Shown here: piece by piece, positions 17,572-26,541 of the stretch
Numbering within the stretch: the stretch's first letter is position 1
How the letters are laid out: each line of letters starts with the position of its first letter
Assembly (NCBI GenBank): GCA_016705545.1
Contig: JADIYA010000031.1
Coordinates: 62,001-126,000, forward strand
Direction of reading: 5' to 3'
Source of the DNA: Flavobacteriales bacterium
GTDB taxonomy: Bacteria > Bacteroidota > Bacteroidia > Flavobacteriales_F > PHOS-HE28
DNA: 64,000 bases
Made by a program: the position numbers and the translations under genes
The notes under the pieces: generated by a model
Databases searched by the model: none
Told to the model about the DNA's origin: nothing
Seen by the model: only the letters and a program-made list of their open reading frames with translations

Positions 17572-18435
17572 TCACGCGCCGACCCGCAGCGTCAGCGTGG
17601 GCAATGGGCTTTGGTTGGCGATGGTTTCCGCTATGCTGGGATTCAGGAACGAGTTGGCGCCCGTGCGGCCATGCGTGATCAACGCGATCATATCCATGCT
17701 TTCGCCAACAGCGAAGTCAATGCCTCCTTCGTGGGGGCTGAAGTGATCGACCACATGCAGATTGACCGCCGAGGTGAGCTTCTTCGCAAGCGCTTCAAGT
17801 TGGGCGAAGCTCGTGCGTGTGTCCTGAAAGCGGCCAGGCGTGTTCACGCGAACCAGGTGGAAACGCGTGCGCGGCCCTTCAAGCATCGCCATCAGGCGAT
17901 TCAAGTGCTTTTCGGTCCCTTTCTCCATCGGGTCGGCCAGCAAGGCCACGCGTTCCGCGCGCCCGGCCCATTTGTGCCGAATGGTGAGCACGGGTGCGTT
18001 GCAATGCCTGATTACGCGCTGTGCGTGGCTCCCGAGGAAGGCTTCCTTGAGGGCGCCGGCTCCGTGCGTGCCCATCACCACGAGGTCGGCGCTGAGCTTG
18101 GAGGTCGCATCGACCACTTCTTTCCAGGCCGCGTTCGGCGCCAACGTGTACGCCGATTTCACGCCGCGCTTCTGCAAGGCCATCGTCGTCGCCTCCAATT
18201 GCTGCCTTGCAGCGCCTACCCGCTCCCGCGCCTCCGGGTACAGATCATGCTGGACCTTGGTTGGCTTGGTGGCAAGCATCGCGGTGCTGAACTGCCCATC
18301 CTGCCAGGTGCTGGGCACATCCACGGCGTGCAGCAGATGCATGCTTGCCCCATGCTTCTTGGCCAGTTGAACTGCCGCTTCCAGTGCATTGCTCGCCGGG
18401 GCGCTGAAATCGGTGGGAACCAGGATCTTCTTCAT
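17572..18435 (-). CDS. Universal stress protein with two UspA domains
   Basis: 287 residues made of two tandem UspA domains. The first starts KKILVPTDFSAPASNALEAA and has the ATP-binding motif GTHGAGALKEAFLGSHAQRV. The second ends in ITHGRTGANSFLNPSIAETI and a less complete ATP motif. Such tandem proteins bind ATP or AMP and respond to stress or growth arrest. It converges with fabI (50 bp apart) and stands alone as a transcription unit. Confidence 0.9.
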   Translation of the reverse strand: MKKILVPTDFSAPASNALEAAVQLAKKHGASMHLLHAVDVPSTWQDGQFSTAMLATKPTKVQHDLYPEARERVGAARQQLEATTMALQKRGVKSAYTLAPNAAWKEVVDATSKLSADLVVMGTHGAGALKEAFLGSHAQRVIRHCNAPVLTIRHKWAGRAERVALLADPMEKGTEKHLNRLMAMLEGPRTRFHLVRVNTPGRFQDTRTSFAQLEALAKKLTSAVNLHVVDHFSPHEGGIDFAVGESMDMIALITHGRTGANSFLNPSIAETIANQSPLPTLTLRVGA

Positions 18436-18581
18436 GGGTGTATTAAGTGAGCTTCGAAGAGAACGCTGCGCACGACCGCTGAGGATGATGATCGTATGGA
18501 CCGATGCTGATCGAAATCAGTGCCGGGTGCCCCCTCGGGCCTCCAGGTGAATCTCCTGCCCGCTATCGATGGACCGTAAAG

Positions 18582-18611
18582 CACGAACGGCCCCTTCCGG
18601 AGCCGTTCGTG
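18582..18611 (-). terminator. Hairpin terminator after citrate synthase
   Basis: A perfect 10-bp inverted repeat (CACGAACGGC / GCCGTTCGTG) with a 10-nt loop lies 17 nt past the citrate synthase stop on the minus strand. Only a short CTTT follows, so it is not a textbook U-tract terminator. Confidence 0.65.
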
Positions 18612-18627
18612 GTTGGGTTTCAACGGA

Positions 18628-19917
18628 TCATTTCCGATCCTTCACTGGCACGTAGTCACGCTTGGTGGCGCCGGTATAGATCTGACGTGGGCGCCCGATG
18701 GGCTCCTTGTTCTCCACCATCTCCTTCCATTGCGCGATCCAACCGGGCAGGCGTCCGAGCGCGAACATCACAGTGAACATGCGCGTGGGGATGCCGATGG
18801 CGCGGTAGATGATGCCGCTGTAGAAATCGACGTTCGGATAGAGCTTCCGGCTGATGAAGTAATCGTCCTTCAGCGCGATCTCCTCCAATTGCTTGGCGAT
18901 CTCGAGCACGGGGTCATTCACGCCCATCTTCTTCAGCACCTCATCGCAGCTCTTCTTGATGATCTTGGCGCGCGGGTCGAAGTTCTTGTATACCCTGTGC
19001 CCGAAGCCGAAGAGGCGGAAGGGGTCGTTCTTGTCCTTGGCCTTGTCCACCCATTTCTGGATGTCGCCGCCATCGTTGCGGATGGTCTCGAGCATCTCGA
19101 TCACTTCCTGGTTGGCGCCGCCGTGCAATGGTCCCCATAGTGCCGCGATGCCCGCGCTCACGGCACTGTACAGGTTGGCCTGGCTGCTGCCCACGATGCG
19201 CACCGTGCTGGTGCTGCAGTTCTGCTCATGGTCGGCGTGCAGGATCAGCAGCGTGTTCAGCGCGTTGGCCACCACGGGATCCACCTTGTAATCCTCGGTG
19301 GGCAGGGCGAACATCATGTGCAGGAAGTTCTCCACGTAGCCCAGCTTGTTGTTGGGGTACATGTACGGATGGCCGAGGTTGTTCTTGTAGCTGATGGCCG
19401 CCAGCGTGGGCATCTTGGCGATGAGGCGGTAGATGGTGCGCATCACCTGCGGCTGCGGACGGTGCGGGTCCTGGCTGCGGGGGTAGAAGGTGCTCAGCGA
19501 GTTCACCATCGCCGAGAGGATGCCCATGGGGTGGGCATTGCTCGGGAAGAACTCGAAGAAGTGCTTCATGTCCTCGTGCACCAGCGAGTGGTAGCGGATG
19601 TTGCCCTCGAACTCATCGAGCTGCTTCTTGTTCGGAAGCTCACCGAAGAGCAACAGGTAGCTCACCTCGATGAAGCTCGCTTTCTCGGCCAGTTGCTCGA
19701 TGGGATAGCCGCGGTAGCTCAGGATGCCCTCCTCGCCATCGAGGAAGGTGATGGCGCTGGTGGTGGCGCCGGTATTCTTGTATCCGAAGTCGAGGGTGAT
19801 GTAGCCGGTCTCGTCGCGCAGTTTGCTGATGTCGATGGCCTTCTCGCCTTCGCTGCCGGTGAACACGGGGAACTCGAACGTCTTGCCGTTAAGGATGATC
19901 TGCGCCTTCTCGCTCAT
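18628..19917 (-). CDS. gltA: Citrate synthase (type I)
   Basis: 429 residues, normal for hexameric bacterial citrate synthase. Active-site segments are visible: HADHEQNCSTSTVR, GPLHGGANQ with a catalytic His, FGHRVYKNFDPRA with a second His, and the catalytic Asp in NVDFYSG. It condenses oxaloacetate and acetyl-CoA at the entry of the TCA cycle. The ATG at 19917 gives the usual N-terminus (SEKAQIILNGKTFEFPV); the longer frame upstream reads through non-coding sequence. It is followed by a hairpin terminator. Confidence 0.95.
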   Translation of the reverse strand: MSEKAQIILNGKTFEFPVFTGSEGEKAIDISKLRDETGYITLDFGYKNTGATTSAITFLDGEEGILSYRGYPIEQLAEKASFIEVSYLLLFGELPNKKQLDEFEGNIRYHSLVHEDMKHFFEFFPSNAHPMGILSAMVNSLSTFYPRSQDPHRPQPQVMRTIYRLIAKMPTLAAISYKNNLGHPYMYPNNKLGYVENFLHMMFALPTEDYKVDPVVANALNTLLILHADHEQNCSTSTVRIVGSSQANLYSAVSAGIAALWGPLHGGANQEVIEMLETIRNDGGDIQKWVDKAKDKNDPFRLFGFGHRVYKNFDPRAKIIKKSCDEVLKKMGVNDPVLEIAKQLEEIALKDDYFISRKLYPNVDFYSGIIYRAIGIPTRMFTVMFALGRLPGWIAQWKEMVENKEPIGRPRQIYTGATKRDYVPVKDRK

Positions 19918-19957
19918 CGCCGCTAAGTGAAAGGGGTGGGTGTTTTTGGAATGGCCG

Positions 19958-19965
19958 CTAATGTA
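19958..19965 (-). promoter_or_regulatory. Possible -7 element for citrate synthase
   Basis: TACATTAG on the minus strand is one mismatch from TAnnTTTG and lies 40 nt before the citrate synthase ATG. Confidence 0.35.
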
Positions 19966-20008
19966 GCCTCCGAACAAGCACCCTTGGCTGCTGGTTCGCA
20001 CGAAACGC

Positions 20009-20034
20009 GGAAGCCCTGCGTCAGCAGGGCTTCC
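20009..20034 (-). terminator. Hairpin terminator after thioredoxin-like gene
   Basis: A perfect 11-bp stem (GGAAGCCCTGC / GCAGGGCTTCC) with a 4-nt loop lies 18 nt past the thioredoxin-like stop on the minus strand. It is followed by GCGTTTCG, with no real T tract. Confidence 0.65.
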
Positions 20035-20052
20035 AATGATGATCGGCGCGCG

Positions 20053-20628
20053 CTACGGCGCGGTCCACTTCGCTTTGAAGCCTCCCAGGAATGCCTGGTA
20101 CTCCTGGGTCTTGTAGTGGCCTTCGCCGAAGTAGTGCAGGATGGGCTCGATCTGCGGCGGGTCCATGAGCCCTTGCACCGGTGCCAGCACGTTTAGGTCG
20201 CTGTCGAGGTATACGATGGTGGGGTAAGCGATGCGCCCTTGCACGTTGGCGATGGCCATGGTGAGCTGATGGGTGCCGTTGCGGCCTTGCTTCATGGCCG
20301 GATTGTAGTCCGGGTTCTCGAACTTCTGCCCTTTGAAGGTCACCGGTTCGCCGCTTTCGGCATTGAACTTCACCGGATAGAAGTGCTTGTTCACGTAATC
20401 GGCCACGCGGGCATCACTGAAGGTGCGGGCGTCGAGCATGCGGCAGGGACCGCACCAGCTGGTGTATACATCCACGAAGAGCGGCTTGGGGCTCTTCTTG
20501 GCGGCGGCCTGGGCCTGGTCCATGCTCATCCATTGGATGCTTCCGCCTCCGGCCGGTTTCGGGTCTTGGGCCAGAAGGCCGATGGCCAATAGGCCGGCGG
20601 CGGTGAGTGCGAGGATTCGGGTATGCAT
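20053..20628 (-). CDS. Exported thioredoxin-fold protein
   Basis: 191 residues with a signal peptide (LAIGLLAQ) and a thioredoxin domain. FVDVYTSWCGPCRMLD carries the CGPC redox pair, and the cis-proline region is in AYPTIVYLD. An insertion of about 25 residues (FKGQKFENPDYNPAMKQG) separates the second helix from the core. It resembles periplasmic thiol-disulfide proteins of the DUF255/thioredoxin_7 type. It is probably a reductant or oxidant for secreted proteins; the partner is unknown. It lies 42 bp downstream of the peptide transporter and is probably co-transcribed with it. Confidence 0.85.
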   Translation of the reverse strand: MHTRILALTAAGLLAIGLLAQDPKPAGGGSIQWMSMDQAQAAAKKSPKPLFVDVYTSWCGPCRMLDARTFSDARVADYVNKHFYPVKFNAESGEPVTFKGQKFENPDYNPAMKQGRNGTHQLTMAIANVQGRIAYPTIVYLDSDLNVLAPVQGLMDPPQIEPILHYFGEGHYKTQEYQAFLGGFKAKWTAP

Positions 20629-20670
20629 CGGGGTGTTCAGTTGTCGGCGGAGGTCAATGATCGTGCCGGT

Positions 20671-22224
<1,554 letters not shown>

Positions 22225-22278
22225 GCTGAAGGTTTGGGGTTTATGCCTGACCACCCAAGGGAGGCGGCCGATGGCGCG

Positions 22279-22286
22279 CCAATATA
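22279..22286 (-). promoter_or_regulatory. Possible -7 element for the POT transporter
   Basis: TATATTGG on the minus strand is one mismatch from TAnnTTTG. It lies 54 nt before the transporter ATG, in the divergent gap. Confidence 0.4.
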
Positions 22287-22402
22287 GCCGGATGGTCATT
22301 GCCCGCGCGGCAGGCCTGGTTGGAGAGGCGCTGCGAGGGACCTGCCGTTGCAGGCCATGCATCGCGGCTGGCGCACTGCTCGGCTTCCTCTACCTTCACA
22401 TC

Positions 22403-23842
22403 ATGTTCCGACTCTGCGCCTTATTGCTCGCGGCAGCTCCGGTGCTTGCCTCGGCCCAACCGATTGATACCGTGCTGCTCGCCGAATCGGGCCGATTCCA
22501 GTTCCCGCATTGGGCGGCGCCGCCTAATGCATCCTACTATGCACTGTACAGCCGATTCGATCGCCTCGGGCGGCCATACCTCTACATGGCCTGCGCGGAG
22601 CATGGCTTGGTCACGCTCGACATCTCTGACCTAACCGCGCCAGTGCCCGTGGATACGATATGGCCAGCCGACCTCAGCGGCCTGAAGGTGATGAATGTTG
22701 AGCAGGTGGATGAACTGCTCTTTGTCTGCGTCGGCGCGTTCGAGGGCACCGCGCAGATGGCGGGCCTCGCCATCGTGGAGGTGAGCGACCCCGAGCAGCC
22801 CGTGCTGCTCGACCTGTGGAGCGATCCCGCATTCGCCAACGGAGCGTCCTGTGTGCGCGTGGAAGAAGGAGTGGCCTCTCTGGGCGTCATGGAAGATGGC
22901 GTGGTCGCGCTCGATGTGAGCGACCCAAGCAGCATCGCCTTCATCAGCGGTTACCAGCCTGATCCTACCTGGCCCGGGATCGCAGGCTACCCGCCGGCCA
23001 CGCGCGGCATGGCCATCGTCGACAGCCTGCTTTACCTGGCCTATGATGCGGGCGGTCTGCGCATCCTTAATGTCAGCGACCCCGGCGCGATGCAACAGCT
23101 GGGGCAATACGTGAACCCTCAGCAGCCAGCGCTCACGCCGCCCGCTTACAACCACGTAACGGTGGTGGGCGATAGGGCTTACGTGACCGTCGATTTCTGC
23201 GGATTGGAAGTGGTGGACATTGGCGCACCTGCCGCGATGGCGCAGCTGCATTGGCTGAATCCGTGGAATTGCATCGGCTTCTCCTGGTTCGGCAGCGACG
23301 GACACACCAATGAGACCGCCGCCACCATGGGCGACAGCCTGCTCTTCGTGAGCGGAGGCGACAGCGAACTGCTCGTGTACGACATCAGCGGGCCGGTGCC
23401 TGCACTTCGTGGTGGGCACATCCTGCCCAACGATACCGCCGCCGCGTGGGGAGTGGATGTGTTCGGCGATCGCGCGGTATCCAGCTTCGTGAACAATGCC
23501 AACCTGCCATTCCAGCCTTACTACAGCAGCTTCGGTGGCGTGGTGATCCATGATTGGACCGCCGATTTCGGGACCGGCCTTTCGCATCCATCAGAAGCGC
23601 CGCTCGTGGTATCACCGAATCCTGCTGTGGGCTTCACAGGCGTCACTTCGCCCTTCGATGGCCCCGTGCAGATGGAGGTGACCAATGCCCTTGGTTGCGT
23701 GCTTCGCAACGATCGCCACGCCGCATCCAGCGGCCATCGACTGCTCCTCGACCTTACGGGCTTACCTCCCGGTGTACTCCAGATCTCGCTGCGCAGCGGC
23801 CCGCATGAGCGCCAAGCTCGGATCGTGGTGCAGTCTCCGTGA
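22403..23842 (+). CDS. LVIVD-repeat secreted protein with T9SS type A sorting domain
   Basis: 479 residues with a signal peptide ending at ASAQ. The body carries LVIVD-type beta-propeller blades (GLVTLDISDLTAPV, GLAIVEVSDPEQPV, GLRILNVSDPGAM, GLEVVDIGAPAAM). The last 80 residues are a Por secretion-tail domain (LVVSPNPAVGFTGV ... GVLQISL), which targets it to T9SS export and surface attachment or release. The ATG at 22403 is 5 nt after a weak TACCTTCA element; the longer open frame upstream overlaps the divergent transporter gene and is not coding. Function is unknown. Confidence 0.85.
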   Translation: MFRLCALLLAAAPVLASAQPIDTVLLAESGRFQFPHWAAPPNASYYALYSRFDRLGRPYLYMACAEHGLVTLDISDLTAPVPVDTIWPADLSGLKVMNVEQVDELLFVCVGAFEGTAQMAGLAIVEVSDPEQPVLLDLWSDPAFANGASCVRVEEGVASLGVMEDGVVALDVSDPSSIAFISGYQPDPTWPGIAGYPPATRGMAIVDSLLYLAYDAGGLRILNVSDPGAMQQLGQYVNPQQPALTPPAYNHVTVVGDRAYVTVDFCGLEVVDIGAPAAMAQLHWLNPWNCIGFSWFGSDGHTNETAATMGDSLLFVSGGDSELLVYDISGPVPALRGGHILPNDTAAAWGVDVFGDRAVSSFVNNANLPFQPYYSSFGGVVIHDWTADFGTGLSHPSEAPLVVSPNPAVGFTGVTSPFDGPVQMEVTNALGCVLRNDRHAASSGHRLLLDLTGLPPGVLQISLRSGPHERQARIVVQSP

Positions 23843-23968
23843 CCCTGCACATATTCGGGGATGTCCCGGCTGGACCTGAGCTCCATTCAAGAGGCACCCC
23901 CGTGCTGATCGCCAAGCCTGATTCACCTGAACGCAGCGGTCTTCGGACGATCCCGTTACCTTGCCTCC

Positions 23969-25066
23969 ATGCGCAACGGACTTCTTCCGATCCTGCTTCT
24001 CTTGAGCACTGCATCGCTGGGGCAAACGCACGCCACGATGCTGCCAGCGAATCCGGACTACACGGCCGCGGTGAACGACCACTTGGCGGGTCCGGGCGTC
24101 ACGGTGCTAAGCGCCAGCTACCTATTGCTGCCTTACGCCATCGGCACCTTCACCGATACCATCGGCAGCATCGGCATGACCGAAGGACTGGTGATGGCTA
24201 CCGGGGTGGTTCACGTGATCGAGGCGCCCAACCTCTCGCAAGGCACCAGCATGGGCGGCGGCTCCAGCGGCTTGACCGATGCCGACCTGCTGCAGTTGCT
24301 GAATCCACCGGCGCCCCAATGGGATGCGGCCATCCTCACCATCGATCTCATCCCTGCGGGCGATTCGCTTCAGCTGCGCTACGTGTTCGGCAGCGAGGAG
24401 TACGATGAGTACGTGTGCTCCATCAAGAACGATGTCATGGGCATCTTCCTCTCCGGCCCCGGCATCGATGGCTCATTCACCAACGACGGCATCAACATGG
24501 CCACCCTGCCCGCCACCGGATTGCCCGTGTGCGTGAATACGGTGAACCTCGGCGTGCCCGGCAGCGAGGGCAGCGGGCTTTGCTGGGCCTATCCGAACTG
24601 GCAGATGGACACCGTGCATTACGTGGACAATTTCTTCGGCCCCAACTGCGGGCTCGATGGCTACACCGAAGTGCTCACCGCGAAGGCGGCCGTGCAGCCG
24701 GGCGCGGTCTATCAACTCAAGATCGCCATCGCCGACGCGCATGATGGAATCTATGATTCGGCGGTGTTCCTGGAAGCGGGCAGCCTCACGTCGGAGTTGT
24801 CCACAGGCATGGATGCAGCAACGCCCGTCCCCGCAAGCGTGTGGTACGCGGACGCGACACGTGAAGTGGTGCTGCGCGGTCCTATTCTGAACGGCGGCCG
24901 TGTGGAAGTGCAGGCCTTCGATGCGGCGGGGCGTTGCGTGGCGCGGGCGAATGCAAGCCCTGATGGCGTGGCGTGGCGCGCACCGATGGCTTTGGCTACG
25001 GGCTGTTATGCCATCCGCGCGGTGCAGGAAGGAGCCGTGGTGAGTGGGAGGGTGATGGTGGAGTAG
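23969..25066 (+). CDS. Choice-of-anchor L domain secreted protein with T9SS tail
   Basis: 365 residues with a signal peptide (STASLGQ). The body is a choice-of-anchor L domain, recognised by YVFGSEEYDEYVCSIKNDVMGIFLSGPG and the calcium-site-like region FTNDGINMATLP. The C-terminal 70 residues have the strand pattern of a T9SS sorting domain (VVLRGPILNGGRVEVQAFDAAGR ... GCYAIRAV), although the opening PNP motif is not obvious. It is probably a surface or extracellular protein. It stands 126 bp after the LVIVD protein on the same strand. Confidence 0.85.
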   Translation: MRNGLLPILLLLSTASLGQTHATMLPANPDYTAAVNDHLAGPGVTVLSASYLLLPYAIGTFTDTIGSIGMTEGLVMATGVVHVIEAPNLSQGTSMGGGSSGLTDADLLQLLNPPAPQWDAAILTIDLIPAGDSLQLRYVFGSEEYDEYVCSIKNDVMGIFLSGPGIDGSFTNDGINMATLPATGLPVCVNTVNLGVPGSEGSGLCWAYPNWQMDTVHYVDNFFGPNCGLDGYTEVLTAKAAVQPGAVYQLKIAIADAHDGIYDSAVFLEAGSLTSELSTGMDAATPVPASVWYADATREVVLRGPILNGGRVEVQAFDAAGRCVARANASPDGVAWRAPMALATGCYAIRAVQEGAVVSGRVMVE

Positions 25067-25184
25067 GGACCGGTTGCTGGGCGTAGTGGATCGAAGGCAC
25101 ATCGTGCGCTCGGTGCCGAACGGCTCACCTAAGGGCCGATTGAATCCCGGACTGGTGTTCACGCAACGACGGCCGACCACTTCC

Positions 25185-26333
25185 TCACCGGTACCTGAAC
25201 CATGCCGCCATGAAGGGATTGTACGGCGCGTACACCGGTTTGCCCGCTTCTGCGGTGTGTTCGCTGATGTACACTAGTTCGCGGTCGGTCAAAGCTTGCA
25301 ACGCGGTGACCAGCGCGGCCGAGGAGGGCAGGTCGTGCTTCTTCATGAATGCGGCTCCGGTGGGCGTGTCCACCTCGCCTTCCTTGGAGATCGCAGCGAA
25401 CAGGTCCCATTGATTGCGGGTGAGTGCATAACGCAGGGTGGCCATGATGGCGTCCTGCTCCCGCACGATGCGCAGCAGGATGTCCACGATTGTATCGCGC
25501 ACTGGTGGGCGGCCATCGGCGAAGAGCCGGTTGAACAGCACCTGCACGTAGTAGGTGTGGCCTCGGCACAGGTCGTAACAGAACAGGGCGTCCTCCTCCT
25601 TCAGGGTTCGCTTGTGGCGTTTGAAGAGGGTCCGGGCCCAGTCCGCGTAAATGGCGCGGTCGATGCGCTTTAGCTCCACCTGGTCGGCGCTGCCATAGAA
25701 GGGGTTCTTCGCGTTGTTGAACAGGTCCAGCAGAATGTGGTGCTGGCTGCCGGAGAAGATCACGCGGACCTTCGAGTTCCGTTGCAGTTCGGTGCGCAGC
25801 ACGGCGTCCATGCGGATGTCCCCGAATTGCGCGATCTGCTGGAACTCGTCGATGGCCAGGAAGATGGTGCGGTCCTGTTCCTGTAGGATGCGGAAGATCT
25901 CGCGCGTGGTGGCCGCATCCTGTCGGCGGTCACTTCGCTCCAGACCAATGCTCGGCTTGCCGGTCAGTTCGTCCACCGTCACCACCGGCCGCAGGGCACC
26001 GAACCAGGCCATGGCGTTCTTCAGGAACTGCTTGGGCGTGGGGTTCAGCGCCTCGTGCACGGCGTTCAACAGGATGGTATTGAACTCGTGCGCATCGCGT
26101 GCCGCATAGATGTCGGCGAAGACCGTTCGCGCGCCGCGCAGCTTCGCCAAGTCGTTGAACACGTGGTGGATCAGGCCCGTCTTGCCGTAGCGCCGTGGGC
26201 TGTAGAGCATCACGTTGCGCCCGTTGCGCAACGCCGAGGCGATGGTGCGGGTCTCCTCCTCCCGGTCGCAGAAGAGCTGCGGCGCGAGGTATGCGTTGAC
26301 GGCGAAGGGATTGTCGTTGGTCATGGCAGGCAC
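25185..26333 (-). CDS. AAA ATPase of the archaeal-ATPase-like family
   Basis: 382 residues (a start at 26324 is also possible). It has Walker A MLYSPRRYGKTGL near residue 45, Walker B IFLAIDEFQQI near 155, and a sensor strand VRVIFSGSQHH. A C-terminal winged-helix-like part begins around TRNQWDLFAAISKEG. Similar stand-alone ATPases (PF01637 relatives) are sporadic and often carried by mobile DNA; their substrate is unknown. It has no operon partner: divergent non-coding DNA lies upstream and a converging secreted-protein gene downstream. Confidence 0.85.
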   Translation of the reverse strand: MPAMTNDNPFAVNAYLAPQLFCDREEETRTIASALRNGRNVMLYSPRRYGKTGLIHHVFNDLAKLRGARTVFADIYAARDAHEFNTILLNAVHEALNPTPKQFLKNAMAWFGALRPVVTVDELTGKPSIGLERSDRRQDAATTREIFRILQEQDRTIFLAIDEFQQIAQFGDIRMDAVLRTELQRNSKVRVIFSGSQHHILLDLFNNAKNPFYGSADQVELKRIDRAIYADWARTLFKRHKRTLKEEDALFCYDLCRGHTYYVQVLFNRLFADGRPPVRDTIVDILLRIVREQDAIMATLRYALTRNQWDLFAAISKEGEVDTPTGAAFMKKHDLPSSAALVTALQALTDRELVYISEHTAEAGKPVYAPYNPFMAAWFRYR

Positions 26334-26456
26334 CGTGGATATGCCCGCAAGTTAGGAAAGTATAGTAAGAAAATATTACTAAGGTTTGTTTACTGGGTTG
26401 GGTGGGGTAATGCCCAGGGTCGGGGAGGTGGGCCGCCATTAGCTCGTCACATGATA

Positions 26457-26496
26457 GCGCCCGGTCCCTTCTCTTTCGAGAAGGCTGGCCGGGCGC
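26457..26496 (-). terminator. Long hairpin terminator after clpB
   Basis: A nested inverted repeat: GCGCCCGG pairs with CCGGGCGC, and inside it CCTTCTC pairs with GAGAAGG around a 4-nt loop. It begins 46 nt past the clpB stop on the minus strand. No T tract follows. Confidence 0.6.
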
Positions 26497-26541
26497 AGCC
26501 CATTGACGGATAGTCATAGGGCGGGGACAAGCATACAACCC

